From CAXRDE01 sp964229355 (GTDB taxonomy: Bacteria > Cyanobacteriota > Sericytochromatia > UBA7694), in NCBI GenBank assembly GCA_964229355.1, contig CAXRDE010000025.1, positions 62,001-126,000 of the forward strand: a DNA stretch of 64,000 bases, read 5' to 3'. Under the pieces are notes generated by a model, which was given only the letters and a program-made list of their open reading frames with translations, did no database searches and was not told the origin of the DNA. Below are positions 1 to 8,262 of this stretch, piece after piece. The translations under genes and the position numbers were made by a program. Position 1 is the first letter of the stretch, and every line of letters begins with the position of its first letter.

Positions 1-1
1 C

Positions 2-1165
2 GCTTATTTTGGAGAATTTGGGGGGCAATTTGCCCCTGAGACCCTGATGGCCAATCTGCACGCCTTAGAGGCCGCTGCCGCAGAGAGTGCCCATGATCCG
101 CAATTTCAGGCGGAGCTTACCCGCCTGCTCACCGATTTTGTGGGGCGACCCAGCCCCCTGTATGAGGCCAAAGCCCTGAGCCACAAGCTGGGGGGCGCCC
201 GCATTTTTTTGAAGCGTGAAGACCTGAACCACACCGGATCTCACAAAATTAACAATACCCTGGGGCAGGCTCTGTTGGCCCTGCGCATGGGCAAAACCCG
301 TGTGATTGCCGAAACCGGTGCGGGGCAACACGGGGTGGCCACGGCCACCGCCGCCGCCTTGCTGGGGCTCAAGTGCAAAATCTATATGGGGGCCAAAGAC
401 GTGGAACGTCAGGCCCTGAATGTGTACCGCATGCGCTTGTTGGGGGCTGAAGTCGAAGCGGTCACCAGCGGCAGTCAAACCCTGAAAGACGCGGTAAATG
501 CTGCCCTGCGGGCCTGGGTCTCTGAGGTCAATGACACCCACTACATCCTGGGTTCGGTGCTGGGGCCCCATCCCTTTCCGACCCTGGTGCGGGACTTTCA
601 TAAAATTATTGGACAAGAGGCGCGCCAGCAATTGCTGGATCGCATCGACCGTTTGCCCCACGAGGTGGTGGCCTGTGTGGGCGGTGGCAGCAATGCCATC
701 GGTATTTTTCATGCCTTTGTAGACGACGCTGAGGTGCAATTGACCGGCGTTGAGGCCGGTGGTACAGGCCTTGAACCGGGCCAACATGCGGCCCGCTTTG
801 CGGGGGGCCGGGTGGGGGTCTTGCACGGCAATAAAACCTATCTTTTGCAAGATGAGCACGGTCAGGTGCTGGAGACCCACAGTATTTCTGCGGGCCTGGA
901 CTATCCGGCGGTAGGCCCCGAACACGCCCAGCTGCACGCACTGGGCCGGGCCCAGTATACCCATGCCAGTGACAGCGAGGCCCTGGCGGCTTTTCACCTG
1001 CTGGCCCGCTGTGAGGGCATTTTGCCCGCCTTAGAGAGCGCCCATGCCCTGGCCTATGTGCAGCGCCGCGCGCCTCAATTGCCGCCCGAGGCCGTTTTGC
1101 TGGTCAACCTTTCGGGCCGTGGCGATAAAGACGTCCTGCAACTTATGAAAGCCGAAACGGAGTAG
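2..1165 (+). CDS. trpB: Tryptophan synthase beta chain (5' end outside window)
   Basis: This PLP enzyme condenses indole with serine in the last step of tryptophan synthesis, as an alpha2-beta2 complex with TrpA. The reading frame is open from base 2: the residues before the first ATG (position 47) read YFGEFGGQFAPETL, the conserved TrpB N-terminus, so the gene really begins upstream of the window. Visible family motifs are the PLP-lysine segment HTGSHKINN, ETGAGQHG, the phosphate-binding CVGGGSNAIG and the C-terminal LSGRGDKD. The gene is followed 5 bp later by trpA in the usual trpBA order. Only the first few residues are missing. Confidence 0.97.
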   Translation, partial: AYFGEFGGQFAPETLMANLHALEAAAAESAHDPQFQAELTRLLTDFVGRPSPLYEAKALSHKLGGARIFLKREDLNHTGSHKINNTLGQALLALRMGKTRVIAETGAGQHGVATATAAALLGLKCKIYMGAKDVERQALNVYRMRLLGAEVEAVTSGSQTLKDAVNAALRAWVSEVNDTHYILGSVLGPHPFPTLVRDFHKIIGQEARQQLLDRIDRLPHEVVACVGGGSNAIGIFHAFVDDAEVQLTGVEAGGTGLEPGQHAARFAGGRVGVLHGNKTYLLQDEHGQVLETHSISAGLDYPAVGPEHAQLHALGRAQYTHASDSEALAAFHLLARCEGILPALESAHALAYVQRRAPQLPPEAVLLVNLSGRGDKDVLQLMKAETE

Positions 1166-1170
1166 AAACC

Positions 1171-1980
1171 ATGTCTCATGTTGCCTTTAGCCGAAGTCTA
1201 CGCGCTGTTTTAATGGCCGCCCGCGAAAAGCGACAGGCGGCCCTGGTGCCCTATCTCACAGCCGGAGACCCCCAGTTGGGTGTCACCGCTGAACTCTTGC
1301 ATGCTCTGAGTGAAGGGGGGGCTGACCTGATTGAGCTGGGGGTGCCTTTTTCGGACCCGGTGGCCGATGGCCCCACCCTGCAAGCCGCTGCCGAACGGGC
1401 GCTGGCCCAGGGGGTTCATTTGCGGGGTGTTTTTGACATGCTGTCGCAGGCCCGTCGGGACGGTCTGACCACACCCGTGATTCTCTTTTCGTACCTGAAC
1501 CCGCTGTTGCAAGCCCATGCCCGATTGGCGGACACTTTCGTTGAGGCCAAAGCCGCGGGCTGTGATGGCCTCTTGCTGGTGGATGTGCCCCTGGAGGCTT
1601 CAGCCGAACCCTTTGCCCAGGCCCGTGCCGCCCAGCTGGAATGCATCAGCCTGTGTGCCCCCACCACCTCAGCGGCGCGCCGGGACCAGATCAATGCCCT
1701 GCAGCCCGATGCGGTGTATGCCATCGCCCGGCTGGGCATTACGGGGGCCCAGCAAGATCTGGATCCCGCTCTGGGTGCGTATTTAGAACAGCTACGGCAG
1801 GCGTTTACCGCTCCGCTGATGGTGGGTTTTGGGGTGTCTACAGGGGCCCATGTGGCCCAGTTGCGCGAGCATGTAGACGGTATTGTCTGTGGCAGTGCCC
1901 TGGTGGACCATTTGACTACCGTGCCCGATGCCCGCAAGGCCGAGGCTGCTTATGCCTTTATGCGGGCATTAAATGCTTAG
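1171..1980 (+). CDS. trpA: Tryptophan synthase alpha chain
   Basis: TrpA cleaves indole-3-glycerol phosphate to indole, which is channelled to TrpB. The 269-residue TIM-barrel protein has the normal length. The catalytic glutamate is in LIELGVPFSDPVADGP and the catalytic aspartate in DGLLLVDVPLE; the phosphate-binding region VGFGVS and VCGSALVD near the C-terminus are intact. It starts 5 bp after trpB and is almost certainly co-transcribed and translationally coupled with it. Confidence 0.97.
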   Translation: MSHVAFSRSLRAVLMAAREKRQAALVPYLTAGDPQLGVTAELLHALSEGGADLIELGVPFSDPVADGPTLQAAAERALAQGVHLRGVFDMLSQARRDGLTTPVILFSYLNPLLQAHARLADTFVEAKAAGCDGLLLVDVPLEASAEPFAQARAAQLECISLCAPTTSAARRDQINALQPDAVYAIARLGITGAQQDLDPALGAYLEQLRQAFTAPLMVGFGVSTGAHVAQLREHVDGIVCGSALVDHLTTVPDARKAEAAYAFMRALNA

Positions 1981-1999
1981 GCTTGTCTGCGTCCCGCGT

Positions 2000-2005
2000 T
2001 ATAAT
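2000..2005 (+). promoter_or_regulatory. Consensus -10 element before the dienelactone hydrolase gene
   Basis: A perfect TATAAT lies 42 bp before the ATG at 2047, directly after the trpA stop. No good -35 hexamer is seen at 17 bp (CTTAGG only). A Shine-Dalgarno AAAGGA (2035-2040) follows. This suggests the hydrolase has its own promoter. Confidence 0.5.
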
Positions 2006-2046
2006 AGGGGGGTGAAAACGACACGCTCATTTTGAAAGGATTTCCT

Positions 2047-2766
2047 ATGCCCATCCAGACCCGTAAGATTGAATACACCGAAGGCGATACCCTGCTTGAA
2101 GGCTATTTGGCCTGGGATGACCAATACGAAGGACCGCGTCCTGGCGTGTTGGTGGCCCATGCCTGGGGCGGCCGTGACGCCTTTGCCTGTCAAAAAGCCG
2201 AAGAAATGGCAGCCCTTGGCTATGTGGGGTTTGCCTTAGATATGTTTGGCAAAGGGGTGCTGGGTCACAGTACCGAAGAGAATTCAGCCCTGATTACGCC
2301 CTTTGTGCAAGACCGCAGCAAAATGCAAAGTCGCATGCAAAAAGCCCTGGCCGTTTTGAAAGAACAGGCCGAGGTGGATACCGCCCAGATTGGTGCCATT
2401 GGCTTTTGCTTTGGCGGAATGTGTGTGCTGGATCTGGCCCGTACCGGCGCAGATCTTGTGGGTGTGGTGAGTTTCCATGGTTTACTGGGAGCCCCTGACA
2501 ATATTGCTGAACCCAAGATTTCAGCCAAAGTGTTGGTGTTGCACGGTTACCAGGACACCATGGCCACCCCTGAGCACTTGCAGGCCATTCAGCAAGAACT
2601 CGACGCCAGCGGTAGCGATTGGCAAACCCACTGTTACGGCAAGGCCTTCCATGCCTTTACCAATCCTGAAGCCAATGACCACGAGTTGGGCACCATTTAC
2701 AATGCCAATGCCGCGCGCCGCTCCATGGCCGTTATGACCGACTTTTTCCAGGAAGTCTTCGTCTAA
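2047..2766 (+). CDS. Dienelactone hydrolase family protein
   Basis: An alpha/beta hydrolase of the dienelactone hydrolase family, about 239 residues, probably cytoplasmic (no signal peptide). The likely catalytic triad is visible: the nucleophile Cys in GFCFGGMC, Asp in HGYQDTMATPEH and His in KAFHAFTNPEAND. These enzymes open lactone or ester rings; the physiological substrate cannot be told from sequence, and many genomes carry such genes outside any chlorocatechol pathway. An in-frame TTG at 2032 lies upstream, but the ATG at 2047 is preferred because AAAGGA sits 6 bp before it. It stands alone between trpA and a terminator-like hairpin. Confidence 0.9.
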   Translation: MPIQTRKIEYTEGDTLLEGYLAWDDQYEGPRPGVLVAHAWGGRDAFACQKAEEMAALGYVGFALDMFGKGVLGHSTEENSALITPFVQDRSKMQSRMQKALAVLKEQAEVDTAQIGAIGFCFGGMCVLDLARTGADLVGVVSFHGLLGAPDNIAEPKISAKVLVLHGYQDTMATPEHLQAIQQELDASGSDWQTHCYGKAFHAFTNPEANDHELGTIYNANAARRSMAVMTDFFQEVFV

Positions 2767-2780
2767 GCAAAGGCTGAATT

Positions 2781-2827
2781 CCCCTGTGCTGTGCGCCTGA
2801 AGGTCCCGGTACAGGGGCTTTTTTATT
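2781..2827 (+). terminator. Putative intrinsic terminator
   Basis: CCCCTGT (2781-2787) can pair with ACAGGGG (2811-2817), followed by CTTTTTTATT. The 23-nt loop is long, so the hairpin is only moderately convincing, but it sits 15 bp after the hydrolase stop codon. Confidence 0.45.
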
Positions 2828-2865
2828 CCTGTTTTTTACTTCTATTTTTAAAGCGAAAGAGACCT

Positions 2866-4140
2866 ATGTCTGCATCACACGCCCTTTCCGACGTCATTGC
2901 CCATATCCCACCCCACAGTACGGTGTTTATTCAGGGCGCAGCCGCCACCCCCCAGGCCTTAATCCGGGAACTGGTGGCCCAAAAAGAACGCCTGCAACAC
3001 ACCGAAATTGTGCACATTCACACCGATGGTGAAGCCCCGTATGTACAGCCCGAGCACCAGGATTACTTCCATGTGAACACCCTGTTTACCGCGGCCAATA
3101 TGCGCCAGGCGGTGGCCGAGGGCCACGCCGATTACATTCCCGTCTTTTTGTCTGAGGTGCCTTTGTTGTTTCGGCGTGGCATTTTGCCCCTGGACGTGGC
3201 CTTGATTCATGTGTCGCCCCCCGATGCCCACGGTTATTGTTCGCTGGGCACGTCGGTGGACGTGGTGCTGGCGGCCTTAGACAGTGCAAAGCTTGTGCTG
3301 GCCCAGATCAATCCCCAGATGCCCCGCACCCACGGTGACGGCTTTATTCACCTGAGCCAATTGACGGCCTGGGTCGACGTCGATGAGCCGCTACCCGAAC
3401 ACCTGCCCGCGGCCAGCAATACGGTATACCAGCAAATTGGTGCCCATTGTGCGGCCCTGATTGAAGACGGCTCCACCCTGCAAATGGGCATTGGCGGCAT
3501 TCCTGATGCGGTGTTGGCGAGTCTGGGCAATCACCAAAATCTGGGCATTCACACCGAAATGTTTTCGGATGGGGTGATAGAGCTGGTGCAAAAAGGCGTG
3601 ATCAACGGCAGTCAAAAACGCATTCACCCCCATAAAATGGTGGCGGGCTTTGCCATGGGTACCCGCAAACTCTATGATTTTATTCATGACAACCCTATGG
3701 TGGCCATGCTCGACATTGCCTATGTGAACCGCACCGATGTGATTCGCCGCAACCCTAAAGTGGTGGCCATTAACAGTGCTTTAGAGGTGGATATCACCGG
3801 CCAGGTGTGCGCCGATACCATTGGTTGTTATCAGTATTCGGGGGTGGGCGGTCAAATGGACTTTATTCGCGGGGCCAGTCTGTCAGAGGGCGGTAAACCC
3901 ATCATTGCCCTGCCCTCGGTCACCAAAAAAGGCGAAAGCCGCATTGCGGTTCACCTCAAGCCAGGCGCCGATGTGGTGACCACCCGCGCCCACGTGCACC
4001 ACATTGTCACGGAGTACGGGGTGGCCCAACTCTACGGCAAAAACCTGCGCCAGCGGGCCCGGGCCCTGATCGACATTGCCCACCCTGATCACCGGGCCGC
4101 TTTAGAAGCAGAGGCTTACCGTCGTTTTAAAACCCTTTGA
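2866..4140 (+). CDS. Acetyl-CoA hydrolase/transferase family protein (4-hydroxybutyrate CoA-transferase-like)
   Basis: A 424-residue family I CoA-transferase, similar in length and layout to 4-hydroxybutyrate and acetate CoA-transferases. These enzymes move CoA between acetate/acetyl-CoA and another short-chain acid through a glutamyl-CoA intermediate. The segment GIHTEMFSDGVIELV carries the probable catalytic glutamate; QMGIGGIPDAVLASL and YSGVGGQMDFIRGA are other conserved family segments. The frame stays open upstream to 2791, but that part is a hydrophobic run from the terminator region; the ATG at 2866 has a purine-rich AAGCGAAAGAGA before it and gives the normal N-terminus. The substrate is not determined. 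Its end overlaps the convergent lipoprotein gene by 14 bp. Confidence 0.88.
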   Translation: MSASHALSDVIAHIPPHSTVFIQGAAATPQALIRELVAQKERLQHTEIVHIHTDGEAPYVQPEHQDYFHVNTLFTAANMRQAVAEGHADYIPVFLSEVPLLFRRGILPLDVALIHVSPPDAHGYCSLGTSVDVVLAALDSAKLVLAQINPQMPRTHGDGFIHLSQLTAWVDVDEPLPEHLPAASNTVYQQIGAHCAALIEDGSTLQMGIGGIPDAVLASLGNHQNLGIHTEMFSDGVIELVQKGVINGSQKRIHPHKMVAGFAMGTRKLYDFIHDNPMVAMLDIAYVNRTDVIRRNPKVVAINSALEVDITGQVCADTIGCYQYSGVGGQMDFIRGASLSEGGKPIIALPSVTKKGESRIAVHLKPGADVVTTRAHVHHIVTEYGVAQLYGKNLRQRARALIDIAHPDHRAALEAEAYRRFKTL

Positions 4141-5296
4141 GGTCCGTTAAGTACAAAGCCAACGCGGTATCCACCGACAAATAGCCCTGGCGGGTTCCCC
4201 GTTGATTGACCACCTGGCGAATCATGCCTTTTTCAGGATGCATGTACAGGGTCAGCTCTTCTTCGGTGTGTAAACCATCACGCAGGGGGGCAGAACCCGA
4301 TAGCACATCCACGGTGAAGTCTTCGGGCGGCGAAACGTGCAACGAGGTGAGCGTGGCGCCGCTTTCCACCCGCTTGAGGCTGCGCTGGGCGGGGGCACTT
4401 TGCTGCAGTAAATTTGTATACAGCTCGCCAATGGTTTCACGGGTGTAGCTGCGTTCGCCGGGGGGAATGTTGGCCAGGCCGCTGAGGGACGTGCTTAAGG
4501 AGCGTCGAAGGGTGACCTGGTCGCCCGTGACGGCGGTGACGGTCAGCTGCACGGTCCCCAAATTGTTGTTTTCCTGGAGGTAGGCTACCACCCTTGCGGC
4601 GTTACCGCTTTCACTGTTGGTATCGGTCATTTCAAGGCCCCAGGCCAGGGGTAAAGGATCCGGGTACTGCTGGGTGCCCGACACACCCGCTGCAACACCC
4701 ACCAGGCGAATGGCATAGGTCCATTCCATGCCCACCTTAAAGTTGGGAAAGTAAGCCTGTAGGCTTTGCAATTCGCTGGTTGAGGCTGTCGCGAGTGAAG
4801 GGGGCGCTGTGGCGCTGGAGATCGGACTGGGTTTGGGGTTCAGGTCTGGGGTTACGCTGGCCTGCGCGGACGGCGTGGCGGTGGGCAGGGGTGCTGAGGG
4901 ATCGCGAATGACAAAGGAGCGGGTCTCTTGAATGTCGGCATTCTGCAGGCTACGTACGGTGACCGTGAGCCGACCCGGTGCCAGGAGGCGTAGACCTGAC
5001 GCGGTGCGTTCAAACAGGTGATCTGGGGTATAAAAGCTGGCAAAAGAGTTGTCGGTGCTGCCGTCACGGAATACCACCTGCGCCGGGAAGTTGACGGTGT
5101 CACCCACTTTCAAATCTTCGGGGAACCCTGAAATGTCGATGGCGGTGGCAATGCGTGCGCCGGGGGTGCCCATTTGTGCAGGGGCCTGGGGCGAGGGGGT
5201 GACCGAGGTGGAAGGAGCCGTGGGAGGGGCTGAGACCTCCAGCGAGGGGGTACATCCTGCACACAAAATGAGTATTAAACACAATTTTCGTACCAT
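4127..5296 (-). CDS. Lipoprotein of unknown function, Ser/Thr/Pro-rich linkers
   Basis: A 389-residue predicted lipoprotein: short signal MVRKLCLILILCAGC with lipobox Cys15, then a Pro/Ser/Thr-rich linker, a beta-rich segment around residues 50-130 resembling a bacterial Ig-like domain (sensitive to 'inflation' motifs such as VGDTVNFPAQVVFRDGS), a second Pro/Ser linker, and a C-terminal domain of about 210 residues starting LQAYFPNFKVGMEWTYAI. I do not recognise this last domain. The start has AAGGAG 9 bp upstream. The gene is monocistronic and its 3' end overlaps the CoA-transferase gene by 14 bp. Confidence 0.8.
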   Translation of the reverse strand: MVRKLCLILILCAGCTPSLEVSAPPTAPSTSVTPSPQAPAQMGTPGARIATAIDISGFPEDLKVGDTVNFPAQVVFRDGSTDNSFASFYTPDHLFERTASGLRLLAPGRLTVTVRSLQNADIQETRSFVIRDPSAPLPTATPSAQASVTPDLNPKPSPISSATAPPSLATASTSELQSLQAYFPNFKVGMEWTYAIRLVGVAAGVSGTQQYPDPLPLAWGLEMTDTNSESGNAARVVAYLQENNNLGTVQLTVTAVTGDQVTLRRSLSTSLSGLANIPPGERSYTRETIGELYTNLLQQSAPAQRSLKRVESGATLTSLHVSPPEDFTVDVLSGSAPLRDGLHTEEELTLYMHPEKGMIRQVVNQRGTRQGYLSVDTALALYLTDLKGF

Positions 5297-5416
5297 GGAA
5301 CAGGACTCCTTAAAAATGAAATATGAAAAAAATTAAAAAAAATTTGTGTCACCTGTCGATTTTTCAGGTTGGCCAACGTCGTGTTAGTATAACAACAAAA
5401 AAAAGGATGTGTATTG

Positions 5417-5845
5417 ATGCGCGTAATGGTATTGATTAAAGCCAATGAAAGTTCAGAGCAAGGGGTGATGCCCGATACTGAGCTGTTAACGGCCATGGGC
5501 GATTACAACGAAGAGCTGGTTAAAGCCGGTCTCATGCTGGCTGGAGAAGGCTTGCACCCCAGTAAAAGTGGTGTGCGTGTGGCTTTTGGCGAAGACAAGC
5601 CCCGGGTGATTGATGGCCCCTTTGCGGAAACCAAAGAGCTGATCGCCGGCTTTTGGATTTGGCAGGTCAACAGCATGGAAGAAGCGGTGGAATGGGTTAA
5701 ACGCATGCCCCAGGAGAAAGGCGTTGAGCAAGAAGTGGAAATTCGTCGGGTCTTTGAAATGGAAGATTTTGGCGAAGCCATGACCCCTGAGCTGGCCGCA
5801 CAAGAAACCCGTCTCCGGGCTGAAACAGAAGTCCGTGCTGTCTAA
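5417..5845 (+). CDS. DGPF/YCII-related domain protein
   Basis: A 142-residue YCII-related (DGPF) domain protein. The name-giving motif is present in RVIDGPFAETKELIAGFW, with the conserved N-terminal MRVMVLIKANESSEQG. DGPF proteins are the standard genomic partners of ECF42 sigma factors, and an ECF42-type gene follows 3 bp downstream here. The molecular function of the family is unknown; the fold resembles dimeric alpha-beta barrel proteins. ATG 5417 is preferred over TTG 5414 because of the AAAAGGA Shine-Dalgarno 9 bp upstream. Confidence 0.9.
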   Translation: MRVMVLIKANESSEQGVMPDTELLTAMGDYNEELVKAGLMLAGEGLHPSKSGVRVAFGEDKPRVIDGPFAETKELIAGFWIWQVNSMEEAVEWVKRMPQEKGVEQEVEIRRVFEMEDFGEAMTPELAAQETRLRAETEVRAV

Positions 5846-5848
5846 GCC

Positions 5849-7123
5849 ATGACAACCTCTTCTGTGCAGCGTACCGTTGATGCGGTCTGGCGCATGGAAT
5901 CGGTCCGTCTGATTGCCTACCTCGCCCGGCGTCTGGGCGATGTGGGGCTGGCCGAAGACCTGGCTCAGGAAAGTCTGATGGTGGCGCTGGACAAGTGGTC
6001 CGCGGAGGGGTTACCCGATAACCCGGCGGCCTGGCTGATGACGGTGGCCAAGCACCGCGCCATAGATCACTGGCGCAAACAAAAGCGTCAACACGACAAA
6101 TGGGGGGAGCTGGTGCAAGAACATACTTTTTTGAGTCAAAGCTCATCACCGGATCCCGCAAGCCTTGAGGACACGGTGCTTGACGACGATGTCTTGCGCC
6201 TGATTTTTACCGCCTGTCACCCGGTGCTGTCCCCAGAGGCCCGGGGGGCGTTGACGCTCAAAACCGTGGCGGGCCTCTCCACCTTTGAAATTGCCCGGGC
6301 CTATTTGGTTAGTGAAAAGACCCTGGCTCAGCGTCTTGTGCGCGCAAAGCGCACCCTGCGAGAAAAACAGGTGCCGTTTGCTCTGCCTGAACACGAAGAG
6401 CTTACCGAGCGCCTGGCCGCGGTCCTGGAGGTGATTTATTTGCTGTTTAATGAGGGGTACACTGCCACTGCGGGACAGCATTGGGTGCGTCCGCCCCTGT
6501 GCCAGGAGGCCATGCGTTTGGGGCGCATGCTAACGGGCTATTTGCCTGAGCAGGGCGAAGTTTTTGGCCTATTGGCCTTAATGGAAATTCAAGCCTCCCG
6601 TTTACCGGCCCGTCAAAATGCCCAGGGTGAGCCGGTTCTTTTGATGGAACAAAACCGTTCCCAATGGGATCAACTCTTATTAAATCACGGCTTTCAGGCC
6701 CTGGAAAAAGCCCGCAAGCTGGGCCCCTCTGGCCTTTATACCCTGCAGGCCGAGCTCGCGGCCTGTCATGGTCGCGCCCGCCGGGCGGAAGATACCGATT
6801 GGCAAGCCATTACGCAGGTTTACGACCAGCTTTACCGGCGATACCCTTCACCGGTTATTGCCCTCAATCGCGCTGTGGCTGTATCGCGGGCCCGGGGGCC
6901 GCAAGCGGGGCTGGTGGCGCTGCAGCCGCTTTTAAGTGAGGCCAGTTTGCAGCAGTACCACTTGCTTCCCAGCGTGCAGGGAGATTTTTTGTTTCAATTG
7001 AAACGCTGGCAGGAGGCTGCGGGCGCCTTTGAAAAGGCCGCAAGCCTGACCCAAAATCGACAAGAACAAGCCCTGCTGCGCGAACGCGCCCGGGCCGCTT
7101 ATGCGCAGGAGCATGTGTTATGA
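5849..7123 (+). CDS. ECF42-type RNA polymerase sigma factor with C-terminal TPR-like extension
   Basis: A 424-residue extracytoplasmic-function sigma factor of the long ECF42/SigI-like group. Sigma region 2 spans about residues 10-80 (YLARRLGDVGLAEDLAQES, DNPAAWLMTVAKHRAIDHWR) and region 4 about 110-175 (LSTFEIARAYLVSEKTLAQR). The following 240 residues (VIYLLFNEGYTATAG, AVAVSRARGPQAGL) are the typical helical, TPR-like extension of this group, known in Streptomyces ECF42 to be needed for activity. No anti-sigma factor is encoded nearby, as is usual for ECF42; the DGPF gene immediately upstream is the probable target and partner. Confidence 0.92.
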   Translation: MTTSSVQRTVDAVWRMESVRLIAYLARRLGDVGLAEDLAQESLMVALDKWSAEGLPDNPAAWLMTVAKHRAIDHWRKQKRQHDKWGELVQEHTFLSQSSSPDPASLEDTVLDDDVLRLIFTACHPVLSPEARGALTLKTVAGLSTFEIARAYLVSEKTLAQRLVRAKRTLREKQVPFALPEHEELTERLAAVLEVIYLLFNEGYTATAGQHWVRPPLCQEAMRLGRMLTGYLPEQGEVFGLLALMEIQASRLPARQNAQGEPVLLMEQNRSQWDQLLLNHGFQALEKARKLGPSGLYTLQAELAACHGRARRAEDTDWQAITQVYDQLYRRYPSPVIALNRAVAVSRARGPQAGLVALQPLLSEASLQQYHLLPSVQGDFLFQLKRWQEAAGAFEKAASLTQNRQEQALLRERARAAYAQEHVL

Positions 7124-8262
7124 AAAGCTTTGTTTATGGCCTGTGTGCCCTGATGTGGGTGGGTTTACAGGGGCCGATTCAGGCCTGTGGCATGGCTTAT
7201 CCCGCCGGCGCCTCGGCAGCCCTTACCGAAGAAGATGCCCTGATTTTGTGGCAGCCGGAATCTCAGACGCAGACCCTGATTCGCCGCAGCTATTTTCAAA
7301 GTGATCAGCGCCAGCTGGGATTTTTGGTGCCTACCCCCACCCGCCCCACCGTGGGCACAGCACCCGACGATCTCTTTGGTACGTTGGTGCAACAAATTCA
7401 GCCCCCGGTGAAAAATGAGTGGATTCTCTCACTGGTACAGGCTTTTCTCTTGCCGCAATTTATTGGAGCACAGGGCAGTGGGGTAAAAAGTCCAGATCCT
7501 GAGCAGGTAAAGGTGCTTGAGCAGCGGCAGGTGGGCCCGTATCAGGTGAGTGTTTTGCAGGCCAGTCAGGCCGACGCGCTGCAGCAATGGCTGCAAGAAC
7601 ATCACTATCCTTTTCGCCCGGCGCTGCGGGATTGGTTAGCTACTTATGTGCAAGCGGGTTGGTTTTTGACAGTGTTTCAAGTGAATCAGAGCCCGCAAGG
7701 GCAAATGGCACTGCCTGCGGTCAGCCTGAGCTTTCAGACCGAGCGTCCGTTTTACCCCTATACGGAGCCTGCCGATAGCCCGGCGCAAGACGACCGCAAA
7801 AGGCGTTTGTTTCTCTTGAGTCCGCAACCCATGCAAAGCTTTTATGAGCCCTTGCAACCGGAGCTCTTTGATGGTGCGGGCAAGGTGGGGGGCTATTACA
7901 ATGCGCTGGGCATTTCTTCACAACGCAGCATGCGCCTTTACCAGGCCCCAGTACCCGCGGGACTGTCTGAAACGGTTCAGGCACTGGGTCTAAATCCCGA
8001 AAATCTCTGGCTGAGTGCCTGGCTGGATTTGGCCACGCAGCGGCCTGCCCCCGAAAAGCCTGCCGCGCGCGCTCCAGACACACCCGCTGGCCCTACTGAG
8101 CTGTATTTTTATCCTTATGCGTCCGGTGAACCCTATACGCCCAGACCTGTGACCGGACGCACCTTTTTTATTCCCCTTGACCTGATGGGTGCCCTCGGCT
8201 ATGTGGGCTTGCGCTTGCGTCAGCGTAAACACAAACGCAGGGCCCGGCAACAGGGGTTATAA
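7120..8262 (+). CDS. DUF2330-like secreted protein
   Basis: A 380-residue exported protein. The signal peptide MKSFVYGLCALMWVGLQGPIQA ends before CGMAYPAGASAAL, so it may be a lipoprotein or an ordinary Sec substrate. The mature start, followed by ALILWQPESQTQTLIRR and LGFLVPTPTRPTV, matches the DUF2330 layout (an early Cys, then a strand pair and a 'VP-P--PTV' segment). The C-terminus has a weakly hydrophobic stretch followed by a very basic tail (RLRQRKHKRRARQQ), like a C-terminal membrane anchor with cytoplasmic tail. It overlaps the sigma factor gene by ATGA, so it is probably translated with it. Confidence 0.72.
   Translation: MKSFVYGLCALMWVGLQGPIQACGMAYPAGASAALTEEDALILWQPESQTQTLIRRSYFQSDQRQLGFLVPTPTRPTVGTAPDDLFGTLVQQIQPPVKNEWILSLVQAFLLPQFIGAQGSGVKSPDPEQVKVLEQRQVGPYQVSVLQASQADALQQWLQEHHYPFRPALRDWLATYVQAGWFLTVFQVNQSPQGQMALPAVSLSFQTERPFYPYTEPADSPAQDDRKRRLFLLSPQPMQSFYEPLQPELFDGAGKVGGYYNALGISSQRSMRLYQAPVPAGLSETVQALGLNPENLWLSAWLDLATQRPAPEKPAARAPDTPAGPTELYFYPYASGEPYTPRPVTGRTFFIPLDLMGALGYVGLRLRQRKHKRRARQQGL

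Noticed and set aside
65..997. Long open frame on the minus strand opposite trpB
   Set aside because: It is the antisense shadow of an unmistakable trpB gene; its composition has no domain sense and high-GC codon bias produces such frames.
2791..2865. Upstream start for the CoA-transferase giving a hydrophobic leader
   Set aside because: The extra residues derive from the terminator and its T-run; the normal family N-terminus starts at the ATG at 2866.
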